Positions 44,381-54,899 of a DNA stretch of 64,000 bases are shown one piece after another (within the stretch, counting starts at the first letter, position 1; every line of letters begins with the position of its first letter). Position numbers and translations under genes: made by a program. The DNA is taken from NCBI GenBank assembly GCA_964035575.1, contig OZ037932.1, positions 372,001 to 436,000 on the forward strand. The letters are read 5' to 3'. Under the pieces are notes generated by a model. That model ran no database searches, had not been told where the DNA came from, and saw only the letters and a list, made by a program, of their open reading frames with translations. This DNA is from Rhynchopus sp. YZ270_cl-10 (lineage: Eukaryota; Euglenozoa; Diplonemea; Diplonemida; Diplonemidae).

Positions 44381-45186
44381 TTGTGTGTGTTGTTGTTGTT
44401 GTTGTTGTTGTTGTTGTCTGTTTTTTGGAAAAGGAAAAATAAAACGAATGACATTCTCCACCAAAAAAGACTGCGGCTGCTTGCCAAAAAAAAATTTAAA
44501 AAAACTTTTCTCTCTTTATACAATGGATAACTTCAAGGGAGGCGAGGGAAGGATATATAGGGGGACTTGGCACAAAAGCAACACAAGACGCAACACAAAA
44601 CTTTGCGACAGTATCTGCTGCTGAGTTTTGATTTTTTTTTTTTTGAAAAAAAAAAAAAACTGATTTTTTTTTTCCTTGCTTCCCCAGAGCGTTGCTTCTC
44701 TTTCTAATGTCTAAGAAACCTTCGAACCCAAAAAAAAAAAGAAAAACGGGAATGGAAATGGGAGGAGAGAACTTAAAAAAAACTTGATGAGTGCGAGCCC
44801 TTCCTTTGAACACAACACAAACATCTAAAACAAAGGGACAACTGTTTACAATGACCACCCCCCCACCCCCCTGCACATACAGTGACTGAACAGAACTGGA
44901 AAAAAAAAAACACAACAATGTAAGATGAACCTAAGCCTCACTACTGCTTACCCCTAAATATCCCCCCTCCCCCCCCGACTCGTTTTACATACAATGGTTT
45001 TTTTTCTTCTTTTTTTTCTTCACTTTTGTTGCAAAGTACAAATTCTTGCTGTGGACAGAATGATAGAAATAACAAATCCCCCTTTTTCCTTCCATTTCAT
45101 AAGAGATCGTTATCGAGAGCATTGTCGAACTGACAAAAAAAATGGGGAGGGGAGATTGACTCTTTATGGGGGGGGGGGGGGGGGGG
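43674..45186. other. Spacer with a C repeat and microsatellites
   Basis: Family C at 43839-43935; (TG)n at 44340-44376 and (TTG)n at 44388-44417; family A at 44919-44950; G-run of 19 at 45168-45186 that borders the large palindrome. Confidence 0.5.
44340..44417. repeat. (TG)n and (TTG)n microsatellites
   Basis: About 18 TG units, then a short T-run, then about ten TTG units. Simple-sequence DNA. Confidence 0.9.
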
Positions 45187-46379
45187 TAGGGGATACGACT
45201 CCAGCCATTTTGGCTGGGACCAAACGCACGGAAAATTCATTTGGCATTATCTGGCCATCTCCAAGGCAACTGCGGGTGAAAAACACCCTCAGAGTGGGTC
45301 ACAGGGGGCCTGTGGGTCGAAAAACGACCCAGAAGCCACCCCAGAATACAAAAAAATGGAAAAAAATAGTGAAAAAACGGCTTTTTTCACGTTTTGGCCA
45401 CTTTGGGCAAAATAGCGATTTTTCGAGAAAAAAATCAAAAACCGGGATATTTTTTGACATCACAAAGCCTCCTTTGGCACAAATATACCCCAAAAGTGGC
45501 CTGTGAGTCCATTCCAACCTGTTTTGGACATATTTGACACTTTTGGAAGTGTTTTTTTTGGTGTTTTTAGGTCAAAAAAATGCCCAAGACGTCCCCAAGA
45601 CATCCCCAAGACACTTTGCACACCCCCTGTTACGGTCATATTTTTTTCGTTTTTTTGCCTGAAACCCCCAAAATACCCCTCCCGGACCCCACATAGTCCC
45701 GAATATCCATCACACACCCACTCAGAGTGAGTAGAAGCACCCCAAAAAAAATATTTTTTAAAGCCCTAAAATTGTGCTTCAGTTTCGGCAGCATCCATGT
45801 TGAAGTTGAAGGGCTTTAAAAAATATTTTTTTTGGGGTGCTTCTACTCACTCTGAGTGGGTGTGTGATGGATATTCGGGACTATGTGGGGTCCGGGAGGG
45901 GTATTTTGGGGGTTTCAGGCAAAAAAACGAAAAAAATATGACCGTAACAGGGGGTGTGCAAAGTGTCTTGGGGATGTCTTGGGGACGTCTTGGGCATTTT
46001 TTTGACCTAAAAACACCAAAAAAACACTTCCAAAAGTGTCAAATATGTCCAAAACAGGTTGGAATGGACTCACAGGCCACTTTTGGGGTATATTTGTGCC
46101 AAAGGAGGCTTTGTGATGTCAAAAAATATCCCGGTTTTTGATTTTTTTCTCGAAAAATCGCTATTTTGCCCAAAGTGGCCAAAACGTGAAAAAAGCCGTT
46201 TTTTCACTATTTTTTTCCATTTTTTTGTATTCTGGGGTGGCTTCTGGGTCGTTTTTCGACCCACAGGCCCCCTGTGACCCACTCTGAGGGTGTTTTTCAC
46301 CCGCAGTTGCCTTGGAGATGGCCAGATAATGCCAAATGAATTTTCCGTGCGCAAAAAATGGCTGGAGTCGTACCCCCTA
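45187..46379. mobile_element. 1.2-kb near-perfect palindrome (foldback element) set in G-runs
   Basis: The left arm (about 45194-45767) and right arm (about 45810-46371) are inverted copies over roughly 560-570 bp; a 10-bp difference near the outer end (ttggctgggaccaaacg against tttttgcg) is the only sizeable one noticed. The 42-bp centre is not palindromic. The outer ends read taggggatacgact and agtcgtaccccccta, and both sides are bordered by runs of 17-19 G on the same strand, as if inserted into a G-tract. No coding capacity: open frames in one arm recur in the other. Near-identity of the arms implies recent formation or active correction. Confidence 0.85.
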
Positions 46380-46901
46380 GGGGGGGGGGGGGGGGGTTTG
46401 AGTTTCGTTATTTGAAAACTTTTTTACCATTCCTTTTTAGAGAACGGATCATGAACGGTCCTGGAAGCTCCAAGAACATGGAGTCGGCGGGGCTAAAGAG
46501 GAAGTTGCCTTCCTAAACGTGCACACACAACTGACAAAAAAAGGGGGAGGTGTCATCACTCACCTATATCATTGAAATAACATTACTTACCAATGGTACA
46601 CTCCAATACTGCCCCCAAAGTTATTTTTTTCGCCCATTTTGTGGTGCTTTGATTTGTTCTGATAAATTTTTGGAAGGATAGTACCCACACGGTTGCCAGG
46701 TCCAGGTGGGGGGTACTCACCTACCTGGACTTTACAACATTGCAGCTCCGCATATTGGCCTTCTTTTTTTGTGGTTTGTTTTGTGTAAGAAAAGAGTACA
46801 GACAGGACCACCTTTTTTCAGGATGCAATACAATAGTGAGGGGGGGGCATCCATCGTATCTCCTATTGCCACACACACAAAAAAAGGGAACGCTTTTTGC
46901 T
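46380..46901. other. Spacer between the palindrome and the next element
   Basis: Starts in the right-hand G-run. At about 46655-46720 there is sequence loosely like family G (gataaatttttggaag). No gene. Confidence 0.4.
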
Positions 46902-47735
46902 ACAGGGGGCGGGCCGAATACAAGGGGCGCCCCTTATATTTGGCGTGCCAAATCGGTAAAAATGGGCCAAAATCCCCTCTCCCTCGGGGTGGCTTTTTCA
47001 GGAGGCGGGTAAGGACTCGAGGCCGGAACCCTCGTTTTTCGGCGTTTCCGAAATCCGTCCGGCAAGTGGTGGGGTCATTTCGAAAAAATGGACCAATTTT
47101 TAGGTGTTTAAATTTTCCCCCATTTTTGGCCCTAACACACAGCTTTACCCGTTTTCACTCGGTTTGTACACATTTTCAGGCCATGTTTGACCTGAAAAGC
47201 CAGTTCATACGGGCACCAGACAGTTGTACGGGTGTTAGTGATCCCCGCGAAGCCATCCGCGAACTACGTGTAGGCAGTGAAGCTGCTCAGTACGCACATT
47301 CCATTTGCAACCGAAAGAGTGTGCCTTTGTACACCTACTGGTAAAAGACAAGCATCTGCCACTATCTGTGAATTTACCAAAAGCCCCAGCCCCAGGCCAC
47401 TACATCTCCTCACTAAAGCAGATAGGTCTATTCTCTTGAACTCCCCTCTTCGTATCGTATGAAACGAAAATAGCAAGTGCAGCGAGTGGGTAAGGAAATC
47501 GCCCGCCGCAGGCGGGTTTTTTTGAAGTAACACTCAAATTTTGCACCTACTTTCTTCCCAACTGACGATTGACACTGGCGGGCAGAGTCAAAAATGGGTT
47601 CCCAGAACAGCAAAAGGGGGTGCCCCTTATATTTAGCGGGCACCCCGCGAAAATTTCCCAAACCCTAGGTGCCCCTTGTATTTGGCATGCCCTTTGTATT
47701 TGGCCTGCCCCTTATATTCGGCCCCCCCCCCCTGT
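46902..47735. mobile_element. 0.83-kb element with G-run inverted termini
   Basis: Ends acagggggcgggccgaata + caaggggc and the inverse gccccttatattcggcc + C-run + ctgt. The subterminal zones repeat ccccttatatttgg. The segment at 47039-47100 (ccgaaatcc, ggtggggtcatttcgaaaaaatgga) recalls the K elements. An open frame of 212 codons runs through part of it but matches no family. Confidence 0.65.
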
Positions 47736-48994
47736 AAACGAAAGATATAACATTCACATGATAAAGTAGAAGAGCTGGAAAAAAAAAAATGAAACTGTAG
47801 TTGTTGATGCAGGCACCTCCTACGACTGACCCACGTACGATGCCAGCCATCCGGATGAAAGCACAAACCCTGCGTCCTATAACAGTTGATGTAAAAAGGA
47901 AACCTAATGACTTGCCCGTACAGAGAACGAGGACAGTGCACAACCGCTCGTCAGCCGGCGGACCAAAGAAAAGTTTGTGAGATGACCCTAAGCCTCTCGT
48001 ACGTCTAAGAAACTAAGGAAAAAAAACAAAAGATAAGTTGATAGTGCACCTCACCGTTCATCGGCGGACCCAGGTACTGGTTCTCCGCGGGGTTATCGAA
48101 CCCCAGAGAGCACTTCATTGGTATGCATAAAAAAAAAAAAAAAACAATATAAATATAAGTAGTTCTAACGGTACGGTCGCCAATCACACCTGGGAGGAGG
48201 ATTGTACAATCAACGAAACATCTTGAGAGATGCATGCACCTCGAGAGTGCACATATCTCACAACGAAAAGCGTGAAAGATGAACCGCACGCTATACCTTT
48301 GCAACGAGAGGGGGGGAAAGGAGAAATGAGTTCCCTAACACACACTCATAGCACTAGAAAGGGGGGAAGGATAGAAGTGGGTGGGAGGGAGAAACCCTAA
48401 AAGTGCTGAAAGTTCCGGGCACGTAAAACTGAACGTGACACTGAAATGAAAAAAAAAAAACAAAAAAACTTAAAAGTTGAAAATGTGCCTAGTGCACAGA
48501 CATTTGGTAAGATGAAACTAAGCAGCACTATGCTATGGTCACCTAAAAGATAGCAAAAAAACGGACACTTGGGGAGAGAAGGTAGGGAATGGGACGTTAG
48601 TACCCCAGGAAGGCGAAAAAAAAAAGGGGGAAAAGAAGGAAGTTTTTGAAAGATGGGTGTGCCTCTTGTGCACACACATCTAATAAAAAAAGGGGGGTTT
48701 TTGCCAATATGAGTAGAAACCCTAACTCAAAGTTACCTTGCAAAACAAAAGACTGGACCAAAAAAAAAAGTAGAGTTGAAATACAAAGCCCTCTAACAGG
48801 ATACCTTAGTACATGACCGGCTGTACCGGGGGGGGTGGACACCCAACCTTGCAAAAAAAAAAAAGGGGGGAAGAAGTAAAATAGCTCCACTTGGAAAAAC
48901 TGTTGGGTTTTGGCTCTCTATAGTTTTCTATCGACACTGGTTGATTTGTTGTGACCACCAAAAAAGAAGAAAAAAAAAAAAAAAAACACTCCGG
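47736..48994. other. Spacer dense in hairpin repeats
   Basis: Family E 47800-47866, A 47970-48009, D/F 48035-48110, B 48213-48253, B 48477-48500 leading into A 48506-48544, B 48641-48682, C 48774-48851. Seven to eight copies in 1.2 kb, the densest patch in the window, all on the plus strand. Confidence 0.6.
48035..48110 (+). repeat. Family-D/F repeat with ggggttatcgaacccc hairpin
   Basis: Reads gttgatagtgcacctcaccg, then ttcatcggcggacccagg, tggttctccgcg and the hairpin ggggttatcgaacccc. The middle part matches 25051-25090 and the hairpin matches 41343-41360; the first part matches family D (4573, 7310, 24402). Confidence 0.65.
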
Positions 48995-49780
48995 GGAAAC
49001 AGGGCTCGCGCTAAAGTCCATCCCTCATCCCGGGATTTTTGGGGGTTTTGGTAGGAACGTTTTTTTTTTGCAGTACGGGGATTTCATTAAGAAACCAGAA
49101 GTTCTAATATTGTTGAGTAAGACCACCACATAGTGGACTTGCATGTACATGTGACCCCGCCGTGGAACGCAATTGGCTCGGAAAGTCAAAAGAAAGAGGA
49201 GAAAAAAGAAAAGGAAAAAAAAAAAAAAGTTGGTTACCGTGCGCCTGCGGCGCTGCCTGTTCCCTTTCAGTTTCTACAGGCAAACACTTGCCCCCTTTAC
49301 CTTACACTGACGGGTTTTGACCAAAACCAAGAACTTGTCCATTTCGGCAAATTGACCCCACCACAGAACGGACGAATTCCGGAAATGCAAATGCCGGTGT
49401 TTTCGCGCATTTTCATGTTGCAAGACGTCAGGATCAGGGTGAGAAAATCTGGTTGTGGGATTTACATTGGCCCTCTTTACCCACATGGATTTTGACCAAA
49501 ACCAAGAATTTGGCCATTTCGGCAAAGTGACCCCACCACAGCGCGGACGGATTCCGGAAATTCCAATCGCGGTATGTTTTGGGGCTGAAAACCCACTGAT
49601 TTTCAGGAGAAAAATTGCTTCCAAATCTCGGAATTTTCCGAATTTTCCTGAAAATGACCCTTGTTTACGAGTATGGGTTCATATTTTGCGAAAATTTAAG
49701 TCACTAAAATTTTGTCCATTTTTCCGTATATACCCCACCACAAGCCGGGATTGGCCCGGAAATGCCACAAAACGGGGTTT
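48995..49780. mobile_element. K element, copy 1
   Basis: Left part (48995-49265) matches the reverse complement of 61612-61885: gctcgcgctaa, cccgggatttttgg, acatgtgacccc.ccgtgga, ggctcg, a purine-rich tract, gttggttaccgtgcgcctgcggcgct. The right part (49640-49775) carries the cacaaaat/gggttcat and aagccgggattgg blocks, also found at 35215-35320 and twice at 61 kb. No gene. Confidence 0.6.
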
Positions 49781-50640
49781 CCGGCCTCCCCAGCTAACCT
49801 TTTCAAGGAACGTTTTTCCGTACCCGAAATCCATTTTTTCCCCATTTTTTCCCATAATTAGCGCGACCACTGCGGGGAAAGGTAGGCACATCGTGCACCT
49901 ACTGATTTATGACAACCATTCTAGTGTAGCTTCCATACAGACATCTTCACTACATTTTTTTTTATAAAACTACCGAACGGTACTGATTACAAATTTATTT
50001 TCCAGAGTATTTTTTTCTGGAAAAAAAAAGGGGGGGGAAACAAAGGGGGTTCAGAATACAACAGCCCGCTCGTGAACAGTGTACCTTGGTGCATGACCGG
50101 TGTACCGGGTACCCCAACCATGCAGAAAAGAAAAAAACAAGAAGAGGGCGGCAAGATGAACCTGCGCCTCATCGTGATTGGTCACCAGAAAGTTTTGTTT
50201 GATTATAGACTACTATCACTAGATAGCAACCACGGTTTTTCTTCACAGGATCCTCAAAAGAGAGCAGCGTGAGTGGTCACCAGAAAGAAAAAACTGAAGC
50301 TTTGATCGTGGACAACCGTGCCCACTCGAAACCCGCTAGGTTTCACACATGAAAAAAGAGGGAAGAAAAAAAAGAAAGCAAATAAGATGAATATAACCCT
50401 CACACACATCTTACACATTTTCTAAAAAAAATACAAGAGAGAGAGAAAACATTAAGATAGAATGGCCTCACGGGCACACAGGTTGGGTTGCACTTTTTGG
50501 GGGGGGTTTTTTTCTTTGTTGGTTCTGGTCGACTCAACAGAAAAAAATAAAGCAGGATGGGTTACTGGATCTAGAGAGTACGTAAAAAATGGGGGATAGG
50601 GAGAAGCTGAAAACAGAAGCTCACAGTTATACCAGAACCA

Positions 50641-50662
50641 CCCCCCCCCCCCCCCCCCCCCC
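50641..50662. repeat. C22 homopolymer
   Basis: Unbroken run of 22 C. Confidence 0.9.
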
Positions 50663-51127
50663 TTCACGCTATAAAGGGGCCTTTCTCATAGCACAACATG
50701 GGGAGTTTTTTTTTTTGGAAAAAACCAGGGGGATTCACCCCCCTTGCTCTTTTCACTCACGGCAAATAAAGAAAAGTAAGATGATACCAATCTGTGCTTA
50801 ACCACCTTGGTTGACCTAAAAAGGACAGGCTTTCCAGAGATCTCTCCCCCCCTTTGTGTTTACAAAGAACAAAAAAAAATGAGGGCAGCATAACCCGGAG
50901 GCAACCAAGTCATAAACTGACCTTCAACCTCACGCGACACGAATTTAAGAAGAAAAAGTTTATAAGATGAACCTAAGCCTTCTTGCGAACCGTCGCCATA
51001 CAATACCACTCAATAAAGGAAAACTTGGCTTTGGTAACATGAATTGTGCACCCTCTCGTTGACACACTCGGGTGTCTATATTAATGCAACCAAATTCTCA
51101 AAGATCGTAAGCCTTATTGACATAAAA

Positions 51128-51130
<3 letters not shown>

Positions 51131-51160
<30 letters not shown>
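51131..51160. repeat. T30 homopolymer
   Basis: Unbroken run of 30 T, the longest in the window. Confidence 0.9.
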
Positions 51161-51162
<2 letters not shown>

Positions 51163-51248
51163 GTCATTTTTTTTCGGGTAAGGGTCTTCACAACCCAAAG
51201 CAAATCTAAGGGGGAAGAAAAGGGGGGAAGGAAACAGCGAAGATATAC

Positions 51249-51341
51249 GGCTCAGTCCATAAAAAAAACCCCCATCTAAAAAGATAACCCGAGCAAATAG
51301 TTGCTCAGGTTACCTTTTTAGCTGGGTTTATGTACTGAGCC
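51249..51341. mobile_element. 93-bp imperfect palindrome (MITE-like)
   Basis: Ends ggctcagtccataaa and tttatgtactgagcc; inner arms ctaaaaagataacc.gagcaa and ttgctcaggttacctttttag around a 4-bp loop. Confidence 0.6.
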
Positions 51342-51391
51342 AGATGTTCCCTATTCTGCGCACACATATCTTATAACAAAAACTGTCGTAT

Positions 51392-51493
51392 ACAGTCTTC
51401 GTAAAAATGTTCGACCGTAAAAAAGGACGAACTTCCAGAAAAACCCTGAAAAGGACGAACTTTATTACGGTCGAACATTTTTACGAAGACGGT
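51392..51493. mobile_element. 102-bp inverted-repeat element
   Basis: Arms ac.gtcttcgtaaaaatgttc + gaccgtaa, 29 bp with one mismatch, around a centre that holds aaggacgaact twice. No link to the neighbouring palindrome. Confidence 0.65.
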
Positions 51494-52069
51494 AACTATA
51501 CAACAAAACTGGAGAAGGGATACGCATAAATACCCTCACAGTGCGCCTACCCTAAGAAAGGGGGAAATGATAGGGGAAACAGGAAAGAGATAAAAAAAAG
51601 AAATTTTGACTTGAAATACAAAGCCCCCCCCTCGTGAACAGTGCACCCAAGAAACAGAGAAGAGAAGATCTTCTTGATTTGTCTCTTTTTTTCACCCCCT
51701 CCTCCCTCCGCCCTTTTCCCCCTTTCTTTTTGGGGTTCGTAAAACTACTAAAAATTTTGGATAAATGGGGGCAGTGATCGAGTCATATTGGACAAAAAAG
51801 ATTTTACAAACAGAGGGAGGGGAGGATGGGGAGAGGAAGCAAAGAAACAGACGGAAGCAACAGCAGCAAAAAACAAAAAAAAAAAAATCAACAACAGCAA
51901 CAACAACAACAACAGCAAAACTACCCCCCTATACATACGTATCAGCCGCCCCCTCCCCACTCACACACCTCTTTCAAATTGAAAGGTCCCAAGCCTTAGT
52001 CACTTTTACGTGACAAAACCCTGTGTGCTTTTTTACACCTTGTCCCGAACCCCAAAGACCCCAGAAAAC

Positions 52070-54899
52070 CTAGGAGCTCACCCAGCGCGAGGAAAACCGT
52101 AAACACTCATCCTCGTCAATGCCATCCCAGTAGTGTCCGGTTTGCACTGAAGGCCAGTCGATGTGTGTACCCCAAGCGGTGGCCTGTGGATGATGTGTTT
52201 TGAGTGGAGCATAAAAAAGTGAAGTTATAAATGCAGGTACCTCCGACTGACCCACCATGCCAGAGACAGCCCCGGTGAAAAAAGATGAATGTGCCGTACA
52301 TCTAAACATAGTAGGATAGGTAAGTAAAGTTGTTTCGTTGATTGCACAATCCTCCTGAGGGATGATTGGCGGCCGTACGGGCAATACCATTTCTCCTTTG
52401 AAGCAAACTTTGTAGGAATAAAAAACCCCTTTGGGAACATACGTGTTTACTCCACACTTTGAATGCGGCAATGATTTCCTCCGCTTTCGTGTCCGGCTCC
52501 TCTGTGTCGAGGAGGGCTTGCTCACCTATGAAGACGTCCATGAGTCTGAAGTCCCCACGGAGCTTGAGGAAGACACAGAAGCGTGTCTCCATGCGCTCTT
52601 GGAAGTCGTAGAAGTCCTCCTCGTCGAGGCCGATCTCGTGGTAGTCGCTGTCGCAGGTGAACGTTGTCTTGCCGTTCTGGTGCACCGCCACGAACATATC
52701 CTTCACGTCTAGGCTCTCCATGTGCAGTGCTGACACCACGCCAGCAGACCCGACGCGTTGTGAGTGGCGTGCACGCTCCGCAGACTCTGACAAATCGTCG
52801 CGTCTCTCTGCCAGCCAGATCCGCAGCGCAGCCCCCCAGTTCGAAGGAATCGCGTTCACCGACGCATCCGGGTTGGCCGAGGTGGGGTGTGAGAAGACCG
52901 GCTGCACACTCGCCTCACGCATCAACGAGAACAGCTGCGTCTCCTCTGCAGACCCTTGCACTGCGATGATCGGCGTCTGCACCACATCGACGGGCCACCT
53001 TTTGTACGACTCACAGTCCTCCGACGTCCGCATCGAGTAGTACACTACATCGGGCAGCAAATGCAACGCTGCCTGCCGGACCACATCGCTGGCGTGGCTG
53101 CCTACCCAAAGGAAGATCTTTTTATGGTTCCAGAAGAGCACTGGGTAGCAGGTGTTTGAGTCGAAGTGGATGGTGTTGCTTTCGGAAGGGTCCTGCAAGG
53201 CAAGCACCGGGGGGACATGCGAGTCATCCGTGAACGGCGAGCAGCGGTGCACCGCAATGCTAGGAGGGGAGTCGAGGTGCTGTGCCCATTGCTGCAGACG
53301 AATCAAAAAGCCTGGGTTCGGGCGAGCCACACCACGCGCATCGCGCACCCGCTCCACAGCATCCTCAGGGGAAAGCCCATGCCTCCACATCAAATACGCG
53401 GCCACCAACGTACACGACCTCGAAACACCTTGATGGCAATGTATCAAAATCGCCCCCTTCTTCTTCCTCGTCTGCTCCACCGCAGCGACACAATGCGGGA
53501 AATAGTTCATAATGTTCTCTGAAGGGCTGTCCCGCATCTTGATGCCGTAGTACTGAAAGTACTCACGGTATTTACAGGGCACCACCATCTCCGCTGTGTT
53601 GACGATATCGGTGATGCCGGACTGCAGCAACGTGCTGAGCTGCTCCGCCGGCTGCTGCCCGGAGACGAACAGATGCCCTTCTACTTGAGAGCAGAGTGCC
53701 GACGCTTCCCGCATTTTCCGTTCCCTGCGGTCGTAGAGGAGCTTTTCGTTTTCCTCTTCTTCGTCATCGGCGGGTTCTGTTGGAGGTGCGCTGGCTACGC
53801 TTTCTGGGCTTTCCGGTGCTTGCTGTTGTTGCTTCAAATTCGGAATCAATGGAACCTTAAGGGAAAACCCTGATGGAAGCTTCGCAGAAATAACCTGAGT
53901 GGTAGTTGCAGTAGAAGTACTCTCCGTGAGGTGCGAGCCACTCCTATGCTGGGGAGGAGGGGTCGGCAGCGGGCTGTCCAGAGAGGTTGAGGTGAAGGAG
54001 GCGGAGCTGCGGTCTGAGGGCATGCCGCCTTCTCGCGCGGAGCTGCCACCTCCACTGCCGCTTACATCAACGGTGCCTAATGCAAGCGAAGGTATGATCG
54101 GTTTTATACTCTGTGTCTCAACCAATTTGCTCATATTCAAACTAAAAGCAGGCTTTCTAGGATTGGTTGTAGGAGCGGCCGTATGTTGTGCAGTATTCGC
54201 GATATTCTGCGCAAGGAAAGACGAAGGCGTAGTCGCAGCCGGTGGCGGTCCGCTAGCCGCGTTTGCAGAAGATATCTTTGTCATCGATATCGCCGGCACC
54301 ACCGGGGCTCCATTCGACAACGATTTGAACCCCGGCTCCTTCTTCGCCCCCTTCGTCTCAACTTCTGGCTGCAAAATAGACCGCTCCGAAATCCTTTCCG
54401 GCCCTCCAGCGTGAAACAACATCTCCCCTGCATGATTATGCTCCAAAATCTTTTCCAAATCTAACCCATGCTTTAACGCCTTGGCCTTCGCCAATGCGCT
54501 GGCGGATTTTCCATAAAAGATGTACAGCGATTTCACGTAGTTCGCCTCATTACTGAATGAGGAGAACGGAAATTTCAGGCCTCGTGGAGTGAAGACAGAG
54601 GCAAATGCCGGGGAGAGCTGGCTGTGTGGTGTGCCGTTTGCACCGGTGTCGCTGTGAGGGGATGTTTTCCTGAGAAGCAAAATAAGGTAGGTACTGCCCG
54701 CATCCAGCGTGAAGCCTTCCTGCAGAAAGTCGATCTGTTCACAACGCACCTTGTACCGTCCGCAGAAACGCCAGGCCTTTACATTATAGTCATGCACACC
54801 GAGCGTATCCCACCCGCCCGCATCCCCCTCTTCTCGGCCCAACTCCCCTACCCGCTCCAACCCAAGCGGGTGCTTGTCAGCTGACACACTATTCCCCAT
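52070..54899 (-). CDS. Dual-specificity phosphatase with gelsolin-like segment, probable N-myristoylation
   Basis: Exons 54899-52443 and 52183-52070 join in phase 0 over a 259-nt intron to 856 aa. The chosen ATG starts MGNSVSADK, a good N-myristoylation signal, so membrane attachment is likely. Residues about 30-160 are an unassigned ordered region; 165-400 are disordered, Pro/Ser/Gln-rich. The DSP domain (about 405-545) has the active site HCHQGVSRS (Cys488, Arg494) with the general-acid-loop-type segment MRDSPSENI before it. Behind it, CYPVLFWNHKKIFLWVGSHASDV resembles a gelsolin repeat. Plant MKP1 combines DSP and gelsolin-like parts in the same order, so this is best called an MKP1-like MAP kinase phosphatase. 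The second exon adds 37 Trp/Asp-rich residues. The intron holds E, B and L repeats. Confidence 0.9.
52312..52425 (+). repeat. L repeat, copy 2, inside the phosphatase intron
   Basis: Same block order as 23956-24078. It is preceded in the same intron by a family-E copy (52226-52285) and a family-B-like remnant (52284-52308). Reads antisense to the gene. Confidence 0.75.

Larger units (their letters stand above)
49781..52069. other. Spacer with hairpins, homopolymers and two small inverted-repeat elements
   Basis: Family C 50050-50122; A 50151-50186, 50774-50809 and 50956-50992; C22 at 50641-50662; T30 at 51131-51160; inverted repeats at 51249-51341 and 51392-51493; short C copy 51607-51650; CAA-type repeat about 51888-51917. 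No gene. Confidence 0.5.

Noticed and set aside
44994-46354. Open frames of 70-170 codons around the big palindrome
   Set aside because: The same peptides appear in both arms on opposite strands, so they are by-products of the inverted repeat.
46706-47344. Plus-strand open frame of 212 codons
   Set aside because: Runs across the border of the G-run element at 46902 and through its terminal repeat; no domain.
48090-48110. tRNA-like T-arm (ggggttcgataacccc on the minus strand)
   Set aside because: No A box, anticodon arm or acceptor stem around it; it is the hairpin of the D/F repeat family. No tRNA gene was found in the window.
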